A DNA stretch of 64,000 bases from MFD01213-c1 sp963704405 (GCA_963704405.1 OY969903.1:4650001-4714000); one strand, 5' to 3'; shown: positions 40,004 to 49,388, numbered from the stretch's first letter. The notes: a model not told the origin generated them from the sequence alone. A program made the numbers and translations.

Positions 40004-41477
40004 GTGGCTGAGCGAATTGTGAAGTCGTACAAAGTCCTGGTCGGCATGGAGATTCACGTCCAACTGGCCACCAAATCCAAAATGTTCACCGGCGCGGCCA
40101 ATGGTTTTGGCGGCGAGCCCAACTCCCAGGTTGATCCTGTCGTGCTGGGGTTGCCGGGCGTGTTGCCGGTCATGAACAAAACCGCCGTTGAATATTCGAT
40201 CAAGGTGGGATTGGCGCTGGGCTGCCGGATCGCCTCGCACACGAAGTGGGACCGCAAGAGCTATTATTATCCCGACCTTCCAAAGAATTATCAGATCAGC
40301 CAATACGATTTGCCCCTGTGCGCTGAGGGGGAATTTGATCTGGCGATGAAGGATGGAGGGGCGCGGAAAGGTGCGCATCCGCCGCGCACATCTGGAGGAA
40401 GATGCAGGCAAGCTGCTGCACGAAGCGCCGGGCGGGTATCACATCGACTGGTCCATCGTCGATCTGAACCGCGCCGGAACCCCCCTGCTTGAGATTGTAA
40501 CGGAGCCGGACCTCGCCAGCGGTGAAGAAGTCGCAGCCTTTGGCCAGGAACTGCAAAAGCTCGTGCAGTTCCTCGGCGTCAGCCATGGGCAGATGCAGAT
40601 GGGGCACATGCGCTTTGAGCCGAACATCAACGTGCATATCACCGACCAGAACGGCGAAGTCCACAAAACCGCGATCACCGAAATCAAGAACCTCAACAGC
40701 TTCAGCGTCCTGCAGCGTGCGACGGATTATGAAGTGCAACGACAGATCCGCGAATGGGTGGAGACCGGCTCACTGGGCCGCAAGAGCACCTATGGCTGGG
40801 ATGAAGCGACCGAATCCACCTGGAAACAGCGGGATAAAGAAGGCGCGCATGATTACCGTTATTTCCCCGATCCCGATCTGGTGCCCGTTGAAGTCAGCCA
40901 AGCGTGGCTGACAGAACTCAAAGCCCAGGTCGGCGAACTCCCTGTCGCACGGAGAAAGCGATACATCGAGCAATACGGCCTCTCCCCCAGCGACGCCGCC
41001 ACCATGGCCGGTGACCGCAAGCTCGGCGACTTTTATGAGAACACGCTCACTCGCAAAGCCCGCCCCGCCCGCACGGCAAGCCTCATCCTTTCCCATGGCT
41101 TCCGCCTGGCAAATACGCGCAGCAAACCTGTATATGAATTGGGGCTTGACCCCGCGCTATTCGAAGAAGTCGCCATCATGATCGACGGCGACATGATCTC
41201 CGCCAGCTCTGCCGGCCCGATCTTCGACCGCCTCGCCGAGAGCGGTGGAAAATCCGCGTCTGCGGTAGCCGACGAGCTTGGCCTTCGCCAGGTCAGTGAC
41301 GCCGGCCCGATTGACGCGGCGATCGACGCCATGATCGCAAGCAACCCAAAAGCGCTGCAGGAATTCAAAGCCGGCAAGCAAAGCGCGATGGGCGCCCTGA
41401 TGGGCATCGTCATGAAAAGCGGCAAGGGATTGAATCCCAAGCTCGTGCAGGAACGGTTGAAGGCGAAGCTGGGATGA
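40004..41477 (+). CDS. gatB: Aspartyl/glutamyl-tRNA amidotransferase subunit B (frameshifted)
   Basis: GatB is the kinase/transamidase subunit of GatCAB, which converts Glu-tRNA(Gln) and Asp-tRNA(Asn) to the amides. Seen are the start YKVLVGMEIHVQLATKSKM, YYYPDLPKNYQISQYDLP, then after a shift IRRAHLEEDAGKLLHE, DLNRAGTPLLEIVTEPD and the C-terminal YqeY-like tail GIVMKSGKGLNPKLVQERLK. The frame breaks at 40358-40364, where GGGGCGC has one G more than the GGGCGC that would read DGGRGKVRIRRAH. The gene is normally essential in bacteria that lack GlnRS or AsnRS, so a sequence error is the likely explanation. The start is GTG 40004 with GGAG nine bases upstream. Confidence 0.93.
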
Positions 41478-41585
41478 ATACCGGGCCGGCATCGTGGACC
41501 GGTCATTCGATCCGCAAATAAAACACGTAAACCCCCCTGGATGCACTTCGAAATTGGACACCGATCCGCAGTGCGGATTCCACCC

Positions 41586-42302
41586 ATGGCGAACGAATGT
41601 CGAATTGTTCTGCCCGGACCTGACACTCGTTCCGTGCGCACCACCGCAGGTGAAATTCTTCATCCTCCGCCAGATTGGATCCTTCTCCTTCCTGGTGATC
41701 CCGGCCTCACTCGCCGCGTGAAGGCGGCGGGGCCAACATGGGCGGTGCAGGAAAAAAAGGGCCGAAAAATTTTCTCCCGCGGGGTTTGGGCGTGCGGCGA
41801 AATTGTGGAAAAAATACGAGCGGAACTGGGCGCCGAGCGCAATACCCCGGCGTATGCGAAGCGGCAGGCCGCAAGTAAAAGTCGGCGTGAAAAATCGCAA
41901 AATGAGTATGTGGAAACCTTCTTGCAAACGGTTTTGAATTATCTCGCGTTTGATTCGCGATATGCTGCGTTGGCTGATCAACTGGCTCACGTTGTGACGG
42001 CTCATGCAACCCCGGTCGGGAGCGGCACCGTCGCACGGACAGAACGCATTCCGGTTGAAGCGCGAGCCGAGGCGGCCGTCATTGCGTGGATGCGGCACCA
42101 GACGACCGCGTATGACCAGATGCCCATTGCCCGCATCAAAGGCAGACGACGGGAGGTTCGGCGACTGCTGGCCGCCCGATCGAAGGCCTTACTGGAAGCT
42201 TACCGGCAGGGACGCGAATGCGATTCTGCGGCATGTCCGCTGCAACAGGCGCTGCTGCGCCAATTTTATCGTTCTCCCAACGCGCGGACCGCCTGCTCAT
42301 AG
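41586..42302 (+). CDS. DUF2293 domain-containing protein
   Basis: About 238 residues. The N-terminal part (ILHPPPDWILLLPGDPGLTRRVKAAG) looks like a short basic fold. The C-terminal third, from VEARAEAAVIAWMRHQTTAYD to GRRREVRRLLAARSKALLE, matches the DUF2293 signature. Its charge and helix content suggest nucleic-acid contact, but the function is unknown. ATG 41586 was chosen because the family similarity and a compact start (MANECRIVLPGPD) begin there. The 3' end overlaps the convergent macrodomain gene by 37 bp. Confidence 0.7.
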   Translation: MANECRIVLPGPDTRSVRTTAGEILHPPPDWILLLPGDPGLTRRVKAAGPTWAVQEKKGRKIFSRGVWACGEIVEKIRAELGAERNTPAYAKRQAASKSRREKSQNEYVETFLQTVLNYLAFDSRYAALADQLAHVVTAHATPVGSGTVARTERIPVEARAEAAVIAWMRHQTTAYDQMPIARIKGRRREVRRLLAARSKALLEAYRQGRECDSAACPLQQALLRQFYRSPNARTACS

Positions 42303-42787
42303 GCTTTGAACGATTCTTCGCTGAAGCACACAAAATAGACCTGCTCCGGAGCGCCGATTTCCGAACGAAGAAATCGCTCGGTCTCGTCGGCGGCGATCGT
42401 CGCCGACCGTTGCATGGGAAAGCCATACGCGCCTGTGCTGATGGCTGGAAACGCGATTGTCCTCACCCGGTGCCGCAGCGCTAGTGAAAGGCTGTGGCGA
42501 TAGCAATTGGCGAGCAACTCATCTTCACGATGCGAGCCCCCCTGCCACACCGGGCCAACCGTATGAATCACATATTTGGCGGCGAGATTGTAACCGGCGG
42601 TGATTCGCGCCTCGCCGGTGGGGCAGGGAGCAATTCTCCGGCATTCTTCCAGAAGTTTCGGTCCGGCGGCCCGGTGAATCGCGCCGTCCACCCCTCCGCC
42701 GCCCAGCAGCGTTTCATTGGCGGCATTGACGATCGCATCCACTTTCTGCGTGGTGATGTCGCCTTGAATGACGTCGATGGTCGGCAT
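42266..42787 (-). CDS. Macrodomain protein (O-acetyl-ADP-ribose deacetylase type)
   Basis: 173 residues forming a single macrodomain of the YmdB/MacroD class. Seen are the N-terminal VIQGDITTQKVDAIVNAANETLLGGGGVDGAIH loop, GEARITAGYNLAAKYVIHTVGP and the phosphate-binding FPAISTGAYGFP. Family members remove ADP-ribose from acidic residues or hydrolyse O-acetyl-ADP-ribose. Gene tail-to-tail with the DUF2293 gene, with coding overlap. On the same strand, 60 bp away, lies the MBL-fold nuclease gene, possibly in one transcript. Confidence 0.92.
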   Translation of the reverse strand: MPTIDVIQGDITTQKVDAIVNAANETLLGGGGVDGAIHRAAGPKLLEECRRIAPCPTGEARITAGYNLAAKYVIHTVGPVWQGGSHREDELLANCYRHSLSLALRHRVRTIAFPAISTGAYGFPMQRSATIAADETERFLRSEIGAPEQVYFVCFSEESFKAYEQAVRALGER

Positions 42788-42847
42788 TGCGATACATAAT
42801 ACTTGTCCGCGCCGGCGGTGGCATTGGACAAATCCGCCGGAATCAGA

Positions 42848-43843
42848 TCAATCGGGAAAGAGGCGGAGCTGCGTTTCCGGGCGGGCGCACGTGGCGTCGT
42901 GGCCGCGGGATTTGAGAATATCGGCGAATTCCCGGTATCCGTGGTGCGTGTAGATTTTCTTTGGTTCAACCCGCTCAATCAATTCCAGAAGCTCATTAAA
43001 GTCGGCGTGATCGGAAAGAGGCAGCGCGTGGTCCACGCCGTAGCGATAAGTCGCATTTTTGAGCAGCGCCCAGCCGGCCATCATGATTCTGCAGGGGTTT
43101 TTAAATCGAGTGACAAACCCCGACCGCGCAACCTGTGGCGGCGCAACCAGAACCCCGCGCTCACGGACATCCAGCGCATGCGGCCCGTGAAAATCTTCAA
43201 CCCGATATCGCCGGGTATAACCGAGCTTCACATTAAACTGCTCGTAAACCGCATTCATCGAGTGGACCGCACCGTGGCACGTCACCGGCAAACCCGCATC
43301 AGTCAGGATGCGAACTATCTCCTGTGCTTTGCCCAGGCTATATCCCATGACAATCGGCTGACGATTGTCGCGTAACGCCTGCTGCACCAGCTCAACCAAT
43401 TGCGCCGCCACCTCCTGCCACGGCGGAAAAAGAAAAAAGGGCTGGCCGTAAGTGCTTTCCATCACCAGATAATCGGCCTTAACCGGATCAGCCGGTGATA
43501 CGGTGAGACAACCGCGAAGCTTGAAATCGCCCGTATAGAGCAGCGTTCCCTGCGGCCGCGTGACGTGAATCATCGCGCTGCCTAAAACATGCCCGGCGCT
43601 GCGCAAGGTGAGATGCGTGTCGGCGAATTTTGCATGTGAGACACCGAAATCCATTTCCGTTATGTTTTGCTTCCCCAGTCGCCGCTCCACGAGCGCGGCG
43701 GTGGCGGGAGTGGCGATGGCGCTCTGATGCAAACCCAGATGATCCGTATGCGCGTGCGAGATAAAACAGCACGCGCGAGGGCTTCGGCTGTCCAGGAACA
43801 GCTCGGTATCTAAAATTTTGAGATCATCAGCCCATTGCAGCAT
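42848..43843 (-). CDS. MBL-fold/beta-CASP protein, ligase-associated exonuclease type
   Basis: 331 residues. The metallo-beta-lactamase motif is HAHTDHLG near residue 30, followed by SAGHVLGSAMIH, LLYTGDFKLRG and the C-terminal ALPLSDHADFNELLELI, which supplies late metal ligands of the beta-CASP fold. This pattern is that of the predicted exonucleases often found with ATP-dependent DNA ligases, and of relatives of RNase J/CPSF73. No ligase is adjacent here. A nuclease role is inferred. Starts at ATG 43843; the macrodomain gene follows on the same strand. Confidence 0.82.
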   Translation of the reverse strand: MLQWADDLKILDTELFLDSRSPRACCFISHAHTDHLGLHQSAIATPATAALVERRLGKQNITEMDFGVSHAKFADTHLTLRSAGHVLGSAMIHVTRPQGTLLYTGDFKLRGCLTVSPADPVKADYLVMESTYGQPFFLFPPWQEVAAQLVELVQQALRDNRQPIVMGYSLGKAQEIVRILTDAGLPVTCHGAVHSMNAVYEQFNVKLGYTRRYRVEDFHGPHALDVRERGVLVAPPQVARSGFVTRFKNPCRIMMAGWALLKNATYRYGVDHALPLSDHADFNELLELIERVEPKKIYTHHGYREFADILKSRGHDATCARPETQLRLFPD

Positions 43844-44078
43844 TTACGATCATACGTCTGGTAAAAGTGCGGGTGCGCGCGTTTGACGTGGGATCAGGCA
43901 TTATGTTACATGTGCGATCGAAGGGGTGGCCTGCTACTTTTGGCAATTTGTTCTACCCTTCGGTCAGGTCAGAAAACTGTGAGGATAGTGGCTCCGCCGC
44001 GCGGACGCAGTGGGCTATTATTCACCACGATGACGGTTATCGAGCGATGGCTGCTCGTACCAAATAAGAGGACATATC

Positions 44079-45122
44079 ATGGATGACGCAAACACATCGG
44101 CGCAGCCCAGGCGGCTGGGCCAATCCGGATTAAGCTACAAATTTCAACGGCTGCGTGAAAAATTGCGCCAAGCAATTGCCAGCGGTGAACTCAGCGGCAA
44201 GCTGCCGGGTGAGCGCGCGTTGGCTAAACGATTTCATGTGAACGCCAAGACGCTGAGCAAGGCGCTGACGGACTTGGCCGCCGAAGGCGTGCTGGATCGC
44301 AGCATCGGGCGGGGAACCTATGTCAAAGGACATGCCCCCTCCGCCTCCACCGCAAAACGCTGGCTCGTCGTCTGCGACGAAGATCAGGTAGGCTGGGAAC
44401 TGGTGTCGATGATCCGATCAGCCCATCCTGAAATCGATGTCGCAACTGATGTTACCGCTGTTCGGCCAAGCTATTTGAACCAGTTCAGCGCGGTCATCGA
44501 TCTTGCGGCCGGCACGCCGGAATCGTTTCTTCGCGACCTTGTCGTCCGGAATATTCCGGTCGTCGTTGTCGGCAAGGAACCCAAGACCTACTCCACGCAC
44601 GCCGTGCTGTTTGACGGCCCGCTTGCAGTTTCGCAGATTGGGCGAGATCTGCTGCTTAACGGTCACCGCCGGCTGGCGGCGGTCGAACCGTCGCAATGCA
44701 CGGTCGTTGCCGACACGTTGCGAAAAGTCTCCGCCCGATATGCCCCGGAAGCGACGATTGACGCCTGCTTCCCCGCGGACGTGGCGACCATGATCGAAAG
44801 CGGTGTGACGGCGTTTGTCTGCCAGTCGATCGAGTGGGCCAAGCTGGTGAAAGAGCAGTTGGAACAGATGGACCTCACAATCCCCGGCCGAGTTTCCCTG
44901 GCGGCAGTCGGTTCCACCTCCGACGAACAGCCCGTCAGCGGCTATTTTCTCCACCGGTCCGAAAAAGCGGCCGCGATCGTTCAGTTGCTGGCCGACACTC
45001 AAACCTATCGGCCAACCACATTGTGGCTCGCGGGGCGATATGTGGACCGCGGGACATTATCACCCCTTCAGGAATTGGCGGTCGAAGACACTGAAATGCG
45101 ATATGGCGCGGTTTCCGCGTAA
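44079..45122 (+). CDS. GntR-family transcriptional regulator with ligand-binding domain
   Basis: 347 residues. The N-terminal winged helix is GntR type (FQRLREKLRQAIASGELSGKLPGERALAKRF, then VNAKTLSKALTDLAAEGVLDRSIGRGTYV), residues about 20-85. The rest is a periplasmic-binding-protein-like domain similar to LacI-type sensors (VIDLAAGTPESFLRD, HRRLAAVEPSQC). Such proteins control carbohydrate genes, but no clear target is adjacent. AGGAC precedes ATG 44079. It is closed by a strong terminator, so it is a single-gene unit. Confidence 0.85.
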   Translation: MDDANTSAQPRRLGQSGLSYKFQRLREKLRQAIASGELSGKLPGERALAKRFHVNAKTLSKALTDLAAEGVLDRSIGRGTYVKGHAPSASTAKRWLVVCDEDQVGWELVSMIRSAHPEIDVATDVTAVRPSYLNQFSAVIDLAAGTPESFLRDLVVRNIPVVVVGKEPKTYSTHAVLFDGPLAVSQIGRDLLLNGHRRLAAVEPSQCTVVADTLRKVSARYAPEATIDACFPADVATMIESGVTAFVCQSIEWAKLVKEQLEQMDLTIPGRVSLAAVGSTSDEQPVSGYFLHRSEKAAAIVQLLADTQTYRPTTLWLAGRYVDRGTLSPLQELAVEDTEMRYGAVSA

Positions 45123-45147
45123 GTTCCGCAATAGCTGATTTCTTTGA

Positions 45148-45183
45148 GAAGCCGCGAAGATATCTTCGCGGCTTCTTGTTTTT
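45148..45183 (+). terminator. Rho-independent terminator of GntR-regulator gene
   Basis: A perfect 28-bp palindrome (GAAGCCGCGAAGAT and its complement) is followed by TTGTTTTT. It lies 25 bp after the regulator stop codon. The palindrome could be bidirectional, but the T-rich tract lies on the right only. Confidence 0.9.
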
Positions 45184-45224
45184 CCGGGTGGCCTGATGCA
45201 TCGTTGCAGATCGCAGAGAATGTC

Positions 45225-46421
45225 ATGATCAAATCTGCCAAGCCGCCGGCGGCGACCCTGCCACCGGTTCGCATTCCGTCTCTCGACGGGCTCCGGGCTA
45301 TTTCCATTTTCCTCGTACTCGTCGCCCACGCGCGGCCGAGCACCGGTGTCGCCCTGGCCATTCGCCGCCCGCTCACGGCCATCCCCGGTAACGGCTCACT
45401 CGGAGTCAGCATCTTCTTTGTCATCAGCGGCTTTCTCATCACCCGCATGCTGCTATCCCAGCAAAAACTAACGGCGCTTCCCGCGTTCTACTTTCGCCGC
45501 ACGTTTCGCATTCTTCCGGCATCTTTCGTGTTTCTCTTTGTTCTTTATGTGCTGCGAAAGGCCGGCTGGATTCACCTTCCCAATCACGATCTGCTCGGCG
45601 CGGCTTTATTTGTCTGGAATTACATGCCCGCCTCGGGAGCCTGGTGGGTGGGACACACGTGGTCGCTCAGCATTGAAGAGCAGTTCTATCTGCTCTGGCC
45701 TCTTTTGCTGCTCGGTCTGGGTCAGCGGAAAAACCGCTGGATCGCCGCCGCTTTCATTGGCCTCGCCCCTATTCTTCGAATCGTTTCTTATTTCCTTCTT
45801 CCGCCTCACCACTTTCTCCGGCAGCGCATCCCCATCATGCTCCACACCCGCATCGATACGATCATGTTCGGTTGTGCGGCCGCTCTCTCATATGAACTGC
45901 CCGCCTTCCAGCATCTGATGCAACGCCTCTTTCGCGCCAATTTTCATTGGGCCTGCATCGCATTCCTCTTTGTTATCTCGCCTTGCCTGAGCTATTTCAG
46001 TGAATTCCAGGATCTGAATCACAGTTGGATCAACCCCTACCTTACGCTGGCCGGATATTCCCTTGAAGGCGCGTGCATCGTCGTTTTTATGATCTGGACC
46101 GTTCAGCACCCCAACTCCATCATCGGGCGGCTGCTGAACACTCCGGCCCTGATCCATCTCGGTGTGATTTCTTACAGCGTTTATCTGTGGCAGCAGTTAT
46201 TCCTTACGCCAGATGATCCACATCCCTACGCACGTGGCATGCTGCCACTGCTCCAGCGCTTTCCCATCAATCTGCTTTGCGTATTCCTGGCAGCAGAAAT
46301 CTCTTATCACGTCGTTGAGAAGACCGGCCTTCGCCTTCGTGATCGCCTGGTGCGCCGCCGACCTCGCTCGGAAGCAAATTTAACGCCTTCCCTGTCTCGG
46401 ACTTCCTCACATAACATCTGA
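45225..46421 (+). CDS. Acyltransferase family 3 membrane protein (OafA/YrhL type)
   Basis: About 398 residues with ten expected transmembrane helices. The start IPSLDGLRAISIFLVLVAHARP contains the conserved Arg and His of the acyltransferase 3 family, and GVSIFFVISGFLITRML follows. The segment GHTWSLSIEEQFYLLWPLLL is diagnostic. These enzymes O-acetylate surface polysaccharides or lipids at the inner membrane. I placed the start at ATG 45225; a longer frame from 45144 would run through the terminator hairpin. First gene of a presumed surface-glycan operon with three GT2 genes downstream. Confidence 0.9.
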   Translation: MIKSAKPPAATLPPVRIPSLDGLRAISIFLVLVAHARPSTGVALAIRRPLTAIPGNGSLGVSIFFVISGFLITRMLLSQQKLTALPAFYFRRTFRILPASFVFLFVLYVLRKAGWIHLPNHDLLGAALFVWNYMPASGAWWVGHTWSLSIEEQFYLLWPLLLLGLGQRKNRWIAAAFIGLAPILRIVSYFLLPPHHFLRQRIPIMLHTRIDTIMFGCAAALSYELPAFQHLMQRLFRANFHWACIAFLFVISPCLSYFSEFQDLNHSWINPYLTLAGYSLEGACIVVFMIWTVQHPNSIIGRLLNTPALIHLGVISYSVYLWQQLFLTPDDPHPYARGMLPLLQRFPINLLCVFLAAEISYHVVEKTGLRLRDRLVRRRPRSEANLTPSLSRTSSHNI

Positions 46422-46502
46422 CAAATGCCCGCGTCATTGCTTCCGCAGCATTGGCTATCCCTCTACAATTCCTTCTGAACTCCCAGCTTAGGAGCGTTAT
46501 TC

Positions 46503-47516
46503 GTGCCCGATTTGTTGAACACTTCAACCGCGCTTCCATCGCTGCCGCCTCTTTCGCGGCCGGATGTGACAGGCAACTCCATCTGGCCGTGGGTAGAGCC
46601 GGTTGCAACCCTCCCCGCCGCCCGATCCGCTCCGCGGATCAGCATCGTTACACCCAACTTCAACTATGCGTTTCTGATCGAAGCGACAATGCGTTCGGTG
46701 CTCTGCCAGCGCTATCCCAATCTGGAATACATCGTTATTGACGGCGGCAGCACCGATGGCAGCGCAGAAATCATCCGCCGATATGAACCTCATCTCGCTC
46801 ATTGCAGCATCGGACCCGACAAAGGCCAGTACGATGCCATCAACAAGGGTTTCGCTGCCGCGACTGGTGAAATTCTGGGCTGGCTCAACAGCGACGATAT
46901 CTATCTCCCCTGGACGCTTCGCGTGGTCGCGAACATCTTCTCGCAGTTCCCGCAGGTACAATGGATCACCGGGCATCCGTCGGTCTTGCAGGATGGCGTG
47001 GTTCACGCGATGCAGCCGTTCCACAGCTATCCGCGATCGCTCATCCAATTGGGCCTCTTCCACGGCGGCCCAGGCGGCCTCGGCTGGATTCAGCAGGAAA
47101 GCTGCTTCTGGCGGCGCGGGTTATGGGAAGCGGTTGGTGGGCTTCGGGCTGACGTTCCTATCGCCGCCGACTTCGATCTCTGGACCCGCTTCGCCGCCCG
47201 CACCGAGCTTTATTCCGTCTCGACCCTGCTCGGGGGGTTTTCACATCGCGGCACACAAAATCGAAGCGCGCTTCTCCGCGAACAATATATGAAGGACATC
47301 GATCATCTCGCCGAAAAACTCACCGCCGGGGCAACAGACGATCAGCGGCGTGATCTGCAGGATGTCGAACGTTTCCGCCGCGCCAGGGGTCATCCGCTTT
47401 TTCGACGAATTGCGCACCGCGCATTGTGTATGAGCCGCTTCACCGGGCCTGTGTTATCATGGAATTTTGAAACATCCGCCTACCGCCTCGAACAGCGCAT
47501 TTTTGACCGCTGGTAA
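46503..47516 (+). CDS. Family 2 glycosyltransferase
   Basis: 337 residues. A 45-residue lead is followed by the GT-A domain: ISIVTPNFNYAFLIEATMRSV, IVIDGGSTDGSAEII, the DxD-type motif WLNSDDIYLPW, and FWRRGLWEAVGG with the acidic catalytic region AADFDLWTRFA. It adds a sugar from an NDP donor to a growing surface glycan at the cytoplasmic membrane. The start is GTG 46503 with GGAGCG upstream. Donor and acceptor are unknown. Closest in the window to the next gene, with which it shares the VIDGGSTDGSA block. Confidence 0.9.
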   Translation: MPDLLNTSTALPSLPPLSRPDVTGNSIWPWVEPVATLPAARSAPRISIVTPNFNYAFLIEATMRSVLCQRYPNLEYIVIDGGSTDGSAEIIRRYEPHLAHCSIGPDKGQYDAINKGFAAATGEILGWLNSDDIYLPWTLRVVANIFSQFPQVQWITGHPSVLQDGVVHAMQPFHSYPRSLIQLGLFHGGPGGLGWIQQESCFWRRGLWEAVGGLRADVPIAADFDLWTRFAARTELYSVSTLLGGFSHRGTQNRSALLREQYMKDIDHLAEKLTAGATDDQRRDLQDVERFRRARGHPLFRRIAHRALCMSRFTGPVLSWNFETSAYRLEQRIFDRW

Positions 47517-47535
47517 GTAAACAGGCAGCCTTCGC

Positions 47536-48414
47536 ATGAATCTTCCGAAACTCACAATCGTGACGCCAAGCTTTAATCAGGCCCGGTTTCTTGAAGCCAC
47601 GCTTTGCTCTGTTCTGGATCAGAATTATCCGAATCTGGAATACATCGTCATCGACGGCGGCAGCACGGACGGGAGCGCCGATATCATCAAACGATATGCC
47701 TCCAAACTGGCCTATTCCGTCAGCGAACCGGACGGCGGGCAGAGCCATGCGTTGAATAAAGGTTTTGCCCGGGCGACCGGCGACATTTTTGGTTTCATCA
47801 ACAGCGATGACACCCTTTACCCCGGCTCGCTCCACACCATCGCGAATGCGTGGCTCAAAGGCAATTCATGGCTCGTGGGTCTTGTCGACATTCTGGAACT
47901 GGACGGTTCGCATTCGATCCAGGCCCCGCAGGCGATCGATTCCCCCTCCGATTGGTTCATCACTAATCCCATTCCCCAGCAGGCGAGTTTCTGGTCCGGG
48001 CGTTACAACAAAGAGCTGGGGCCTTTTCGGGAAGACCTGCATTATGTCTTTGACTATGAATTCTGGATGCGCCTGCATTTCACTGGCGGCATCAAACCGC
48101 TGCTTTTGCCGCAGTGCCTGGCCAGTTATCGCATGCAGCCGGAGAGCAAAACCGTGGCGCAAACAACCGCCTTCGATCCAGAATTCCGGAAGGTTCGAAA
48201 ACAATATGCCGGAATCTTTTCCTCCGCCGAGCGCCGCCGCGTATTTCGAATGGCGCGGCGGCGCGACTGGATGTGGCATCATCGCCTGGGCTGGCAAGCG
48301 CTGAAAAGCACTCGCATCCCGGAGGCCCGCAGCCATGCCGTCGCCGCCCTCCGCAATGCAGCGCTGGATCGGGAATCGTGGCGTCTATTTTATTGCGCCA
48401 TGCGAGGGCATTAG
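47536..48414 (+). CDS. Family 2 glycosyltransferase
   Basis: 292 residues. The GT-A fold starts at once (LTIVTPSFNQARFLEATLCSV), with IVIDGGSTDGSADII, the metal motif FINSDDTLYPGS, and FDYEFWMRLHF as the catalytic acidic block. The end, ARSHAVAALRNAALDRESWR and LFYCAMRG, is a short helical tail also present in the next enzyme. The gene starts 19 bp after the previous stop, so the two are co-transcribed. Probably acts in the same polysaccharide pathway. Intact. Confidence 0.92.
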   Translation: MNLPKLTIVTPSFNQARFLEATLCSVLDQNYPNLEYIVIDGGSTDGSADIIKRYASKLAYSVSEPDGGQSHALNKGFARATGDIFGFINSDDTLYPGSLHTIANAWLKGNSWLVGLVDILELDGSHSIQAPQAIDSPSDWFITNPIPQQASFWSGRYNKELGPFREDLHYVFDYEFWMRLHFTGGIKPLLLPQCLASYRMQPESKTVAQTTAFDPEFRKVRKQYAGIFSSAERRRVFRMARRRDWMWHHRLGWQALKSTRIPEARSHAVAALRNAALDRESWRLFYCAMRGH

Positions 48415-48431
48415 TGACCAGAGGTGACTTA

Positions 48432-49388
48432 ATGACCGTCAAAATCCCTGAATCTCAGGCCGCGGCTGATCCGGCGAAAATCGTCGGTGTCCCGGCGGTT
48501 TCGGTCGTCATGACCGTCTACAACACCGCCTGCTACCTTGAGGCCGCAGTTCAAAGCATTCTTAACCAGACGTTTGCCGACTTCGAATTCATCATCATTG
48601 ACGACGGCTCGACCGATAGCTCTCCGAGCCTGCTCCGCCGATTCGCCGATGCTGATCCGCGCATCAAGCTGCACTTGGCCGAGCATCGCGGGATTGTCAT
48701 TTCGGCCAATGAAGGGCTTCACCTTGCCCGCGGGCGCTATATCGCCCGCATGGACAGCGACGACATTTCTCATCCGGATCGTCTCAGGCAGCAGGTGGAA
48801 TATCTTGACGCCCATCCCGAGTGCATTCTGCTCGGCTGCGATGTGAGCATGATCGATCCGTATGGCTCGCCGTACCTCCGCATCCATCGCAAGCAGAATC
48901 ACGATGAGATCGAGGCGGAAATGCTCACATACACGGGCGGCATGGCCGTCGTGCAGCCTGCCGCCATGATCCGTGCCGCCGCCTTGCACGACATGGGCGA
49001 TTACCGCGGCGACGCGGATTATGCGGAGGACCTCGATCTCTTCCTCCGCCTCGCCGAGGTGGGAAGGGTCGCGAACCTGCCCGATGTCCTGTTCTACTAT
49101 CGCCGCCATCCCACCAGCGTGAGCCAGGTTCATTTCCAGAAGCAGACGATCATTCGAAATATCATCCAGCAGGCCTATGCCCGGCGTGGCAAACCATTTC
49201 CGGCTGACTGGAAAACGGAGCCCTGGACGCCTATGTCGCCAGCGGATCAACGTATTTTATGGGGCTGGGCCGCACTAAAAGCCGGAAATGTCCCTGTCGC
49301 CCGCAAGCATGCGGCCCATCTTCTCCTCCTTCGGCCGTTCGCTATCTCTTCCTGGCGGCTGCTTTATTGCGCTCTCCGCGGCCGCTAG
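48432..49388 (+). CDS. Family 2 glycosyltransferase
   Basis: About 318 residues from ATG 48432, preceded by AGAGGTG. The GT-A domain shows VSVVMTVYNTACYLEAAVQSI, FIIIDDGSTDSSPSLL, the metal motif RMDSDDISHPDRL and YAEDLDLFLRLAEVG. The C-terminal tail (VARKHAAHLLLLRPFAISSW, then LLYCALRG) closely parallels that of the preceding gene. Last member of the glycan operon; the stop lies 17 bp after the previous gene's style of ending, and no terminator is obvious before metH. Confidence 0.9.
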   Translation: MTVKIPESQAAADPAKIVGVPAVSVVMTVYNTACYLEAAVQSILNQTFADFEFIIIDDGSTDSSPSLLRRFADADPRIKLHLAEHRGIVISANEGLHLARGRYIARMDSDDISHPDRLRQQVEYLDAHPECILLGCDVSMIDPYGSPYLRIHRKQNHDEIEAEMLTYTGGMAVVQPAAMIRAAALHDMGDYRGDADYAEDLDLFLRLAEVGRVANLPDVLFYYRRHPTSVSQVHFQKQTIIRNIIQQAYARRGKPFPADWKTEPWTPMSPADQRILWGWAALKAGNVPVARKHAAHLLLLRPFAISSWRLLYCALRGR

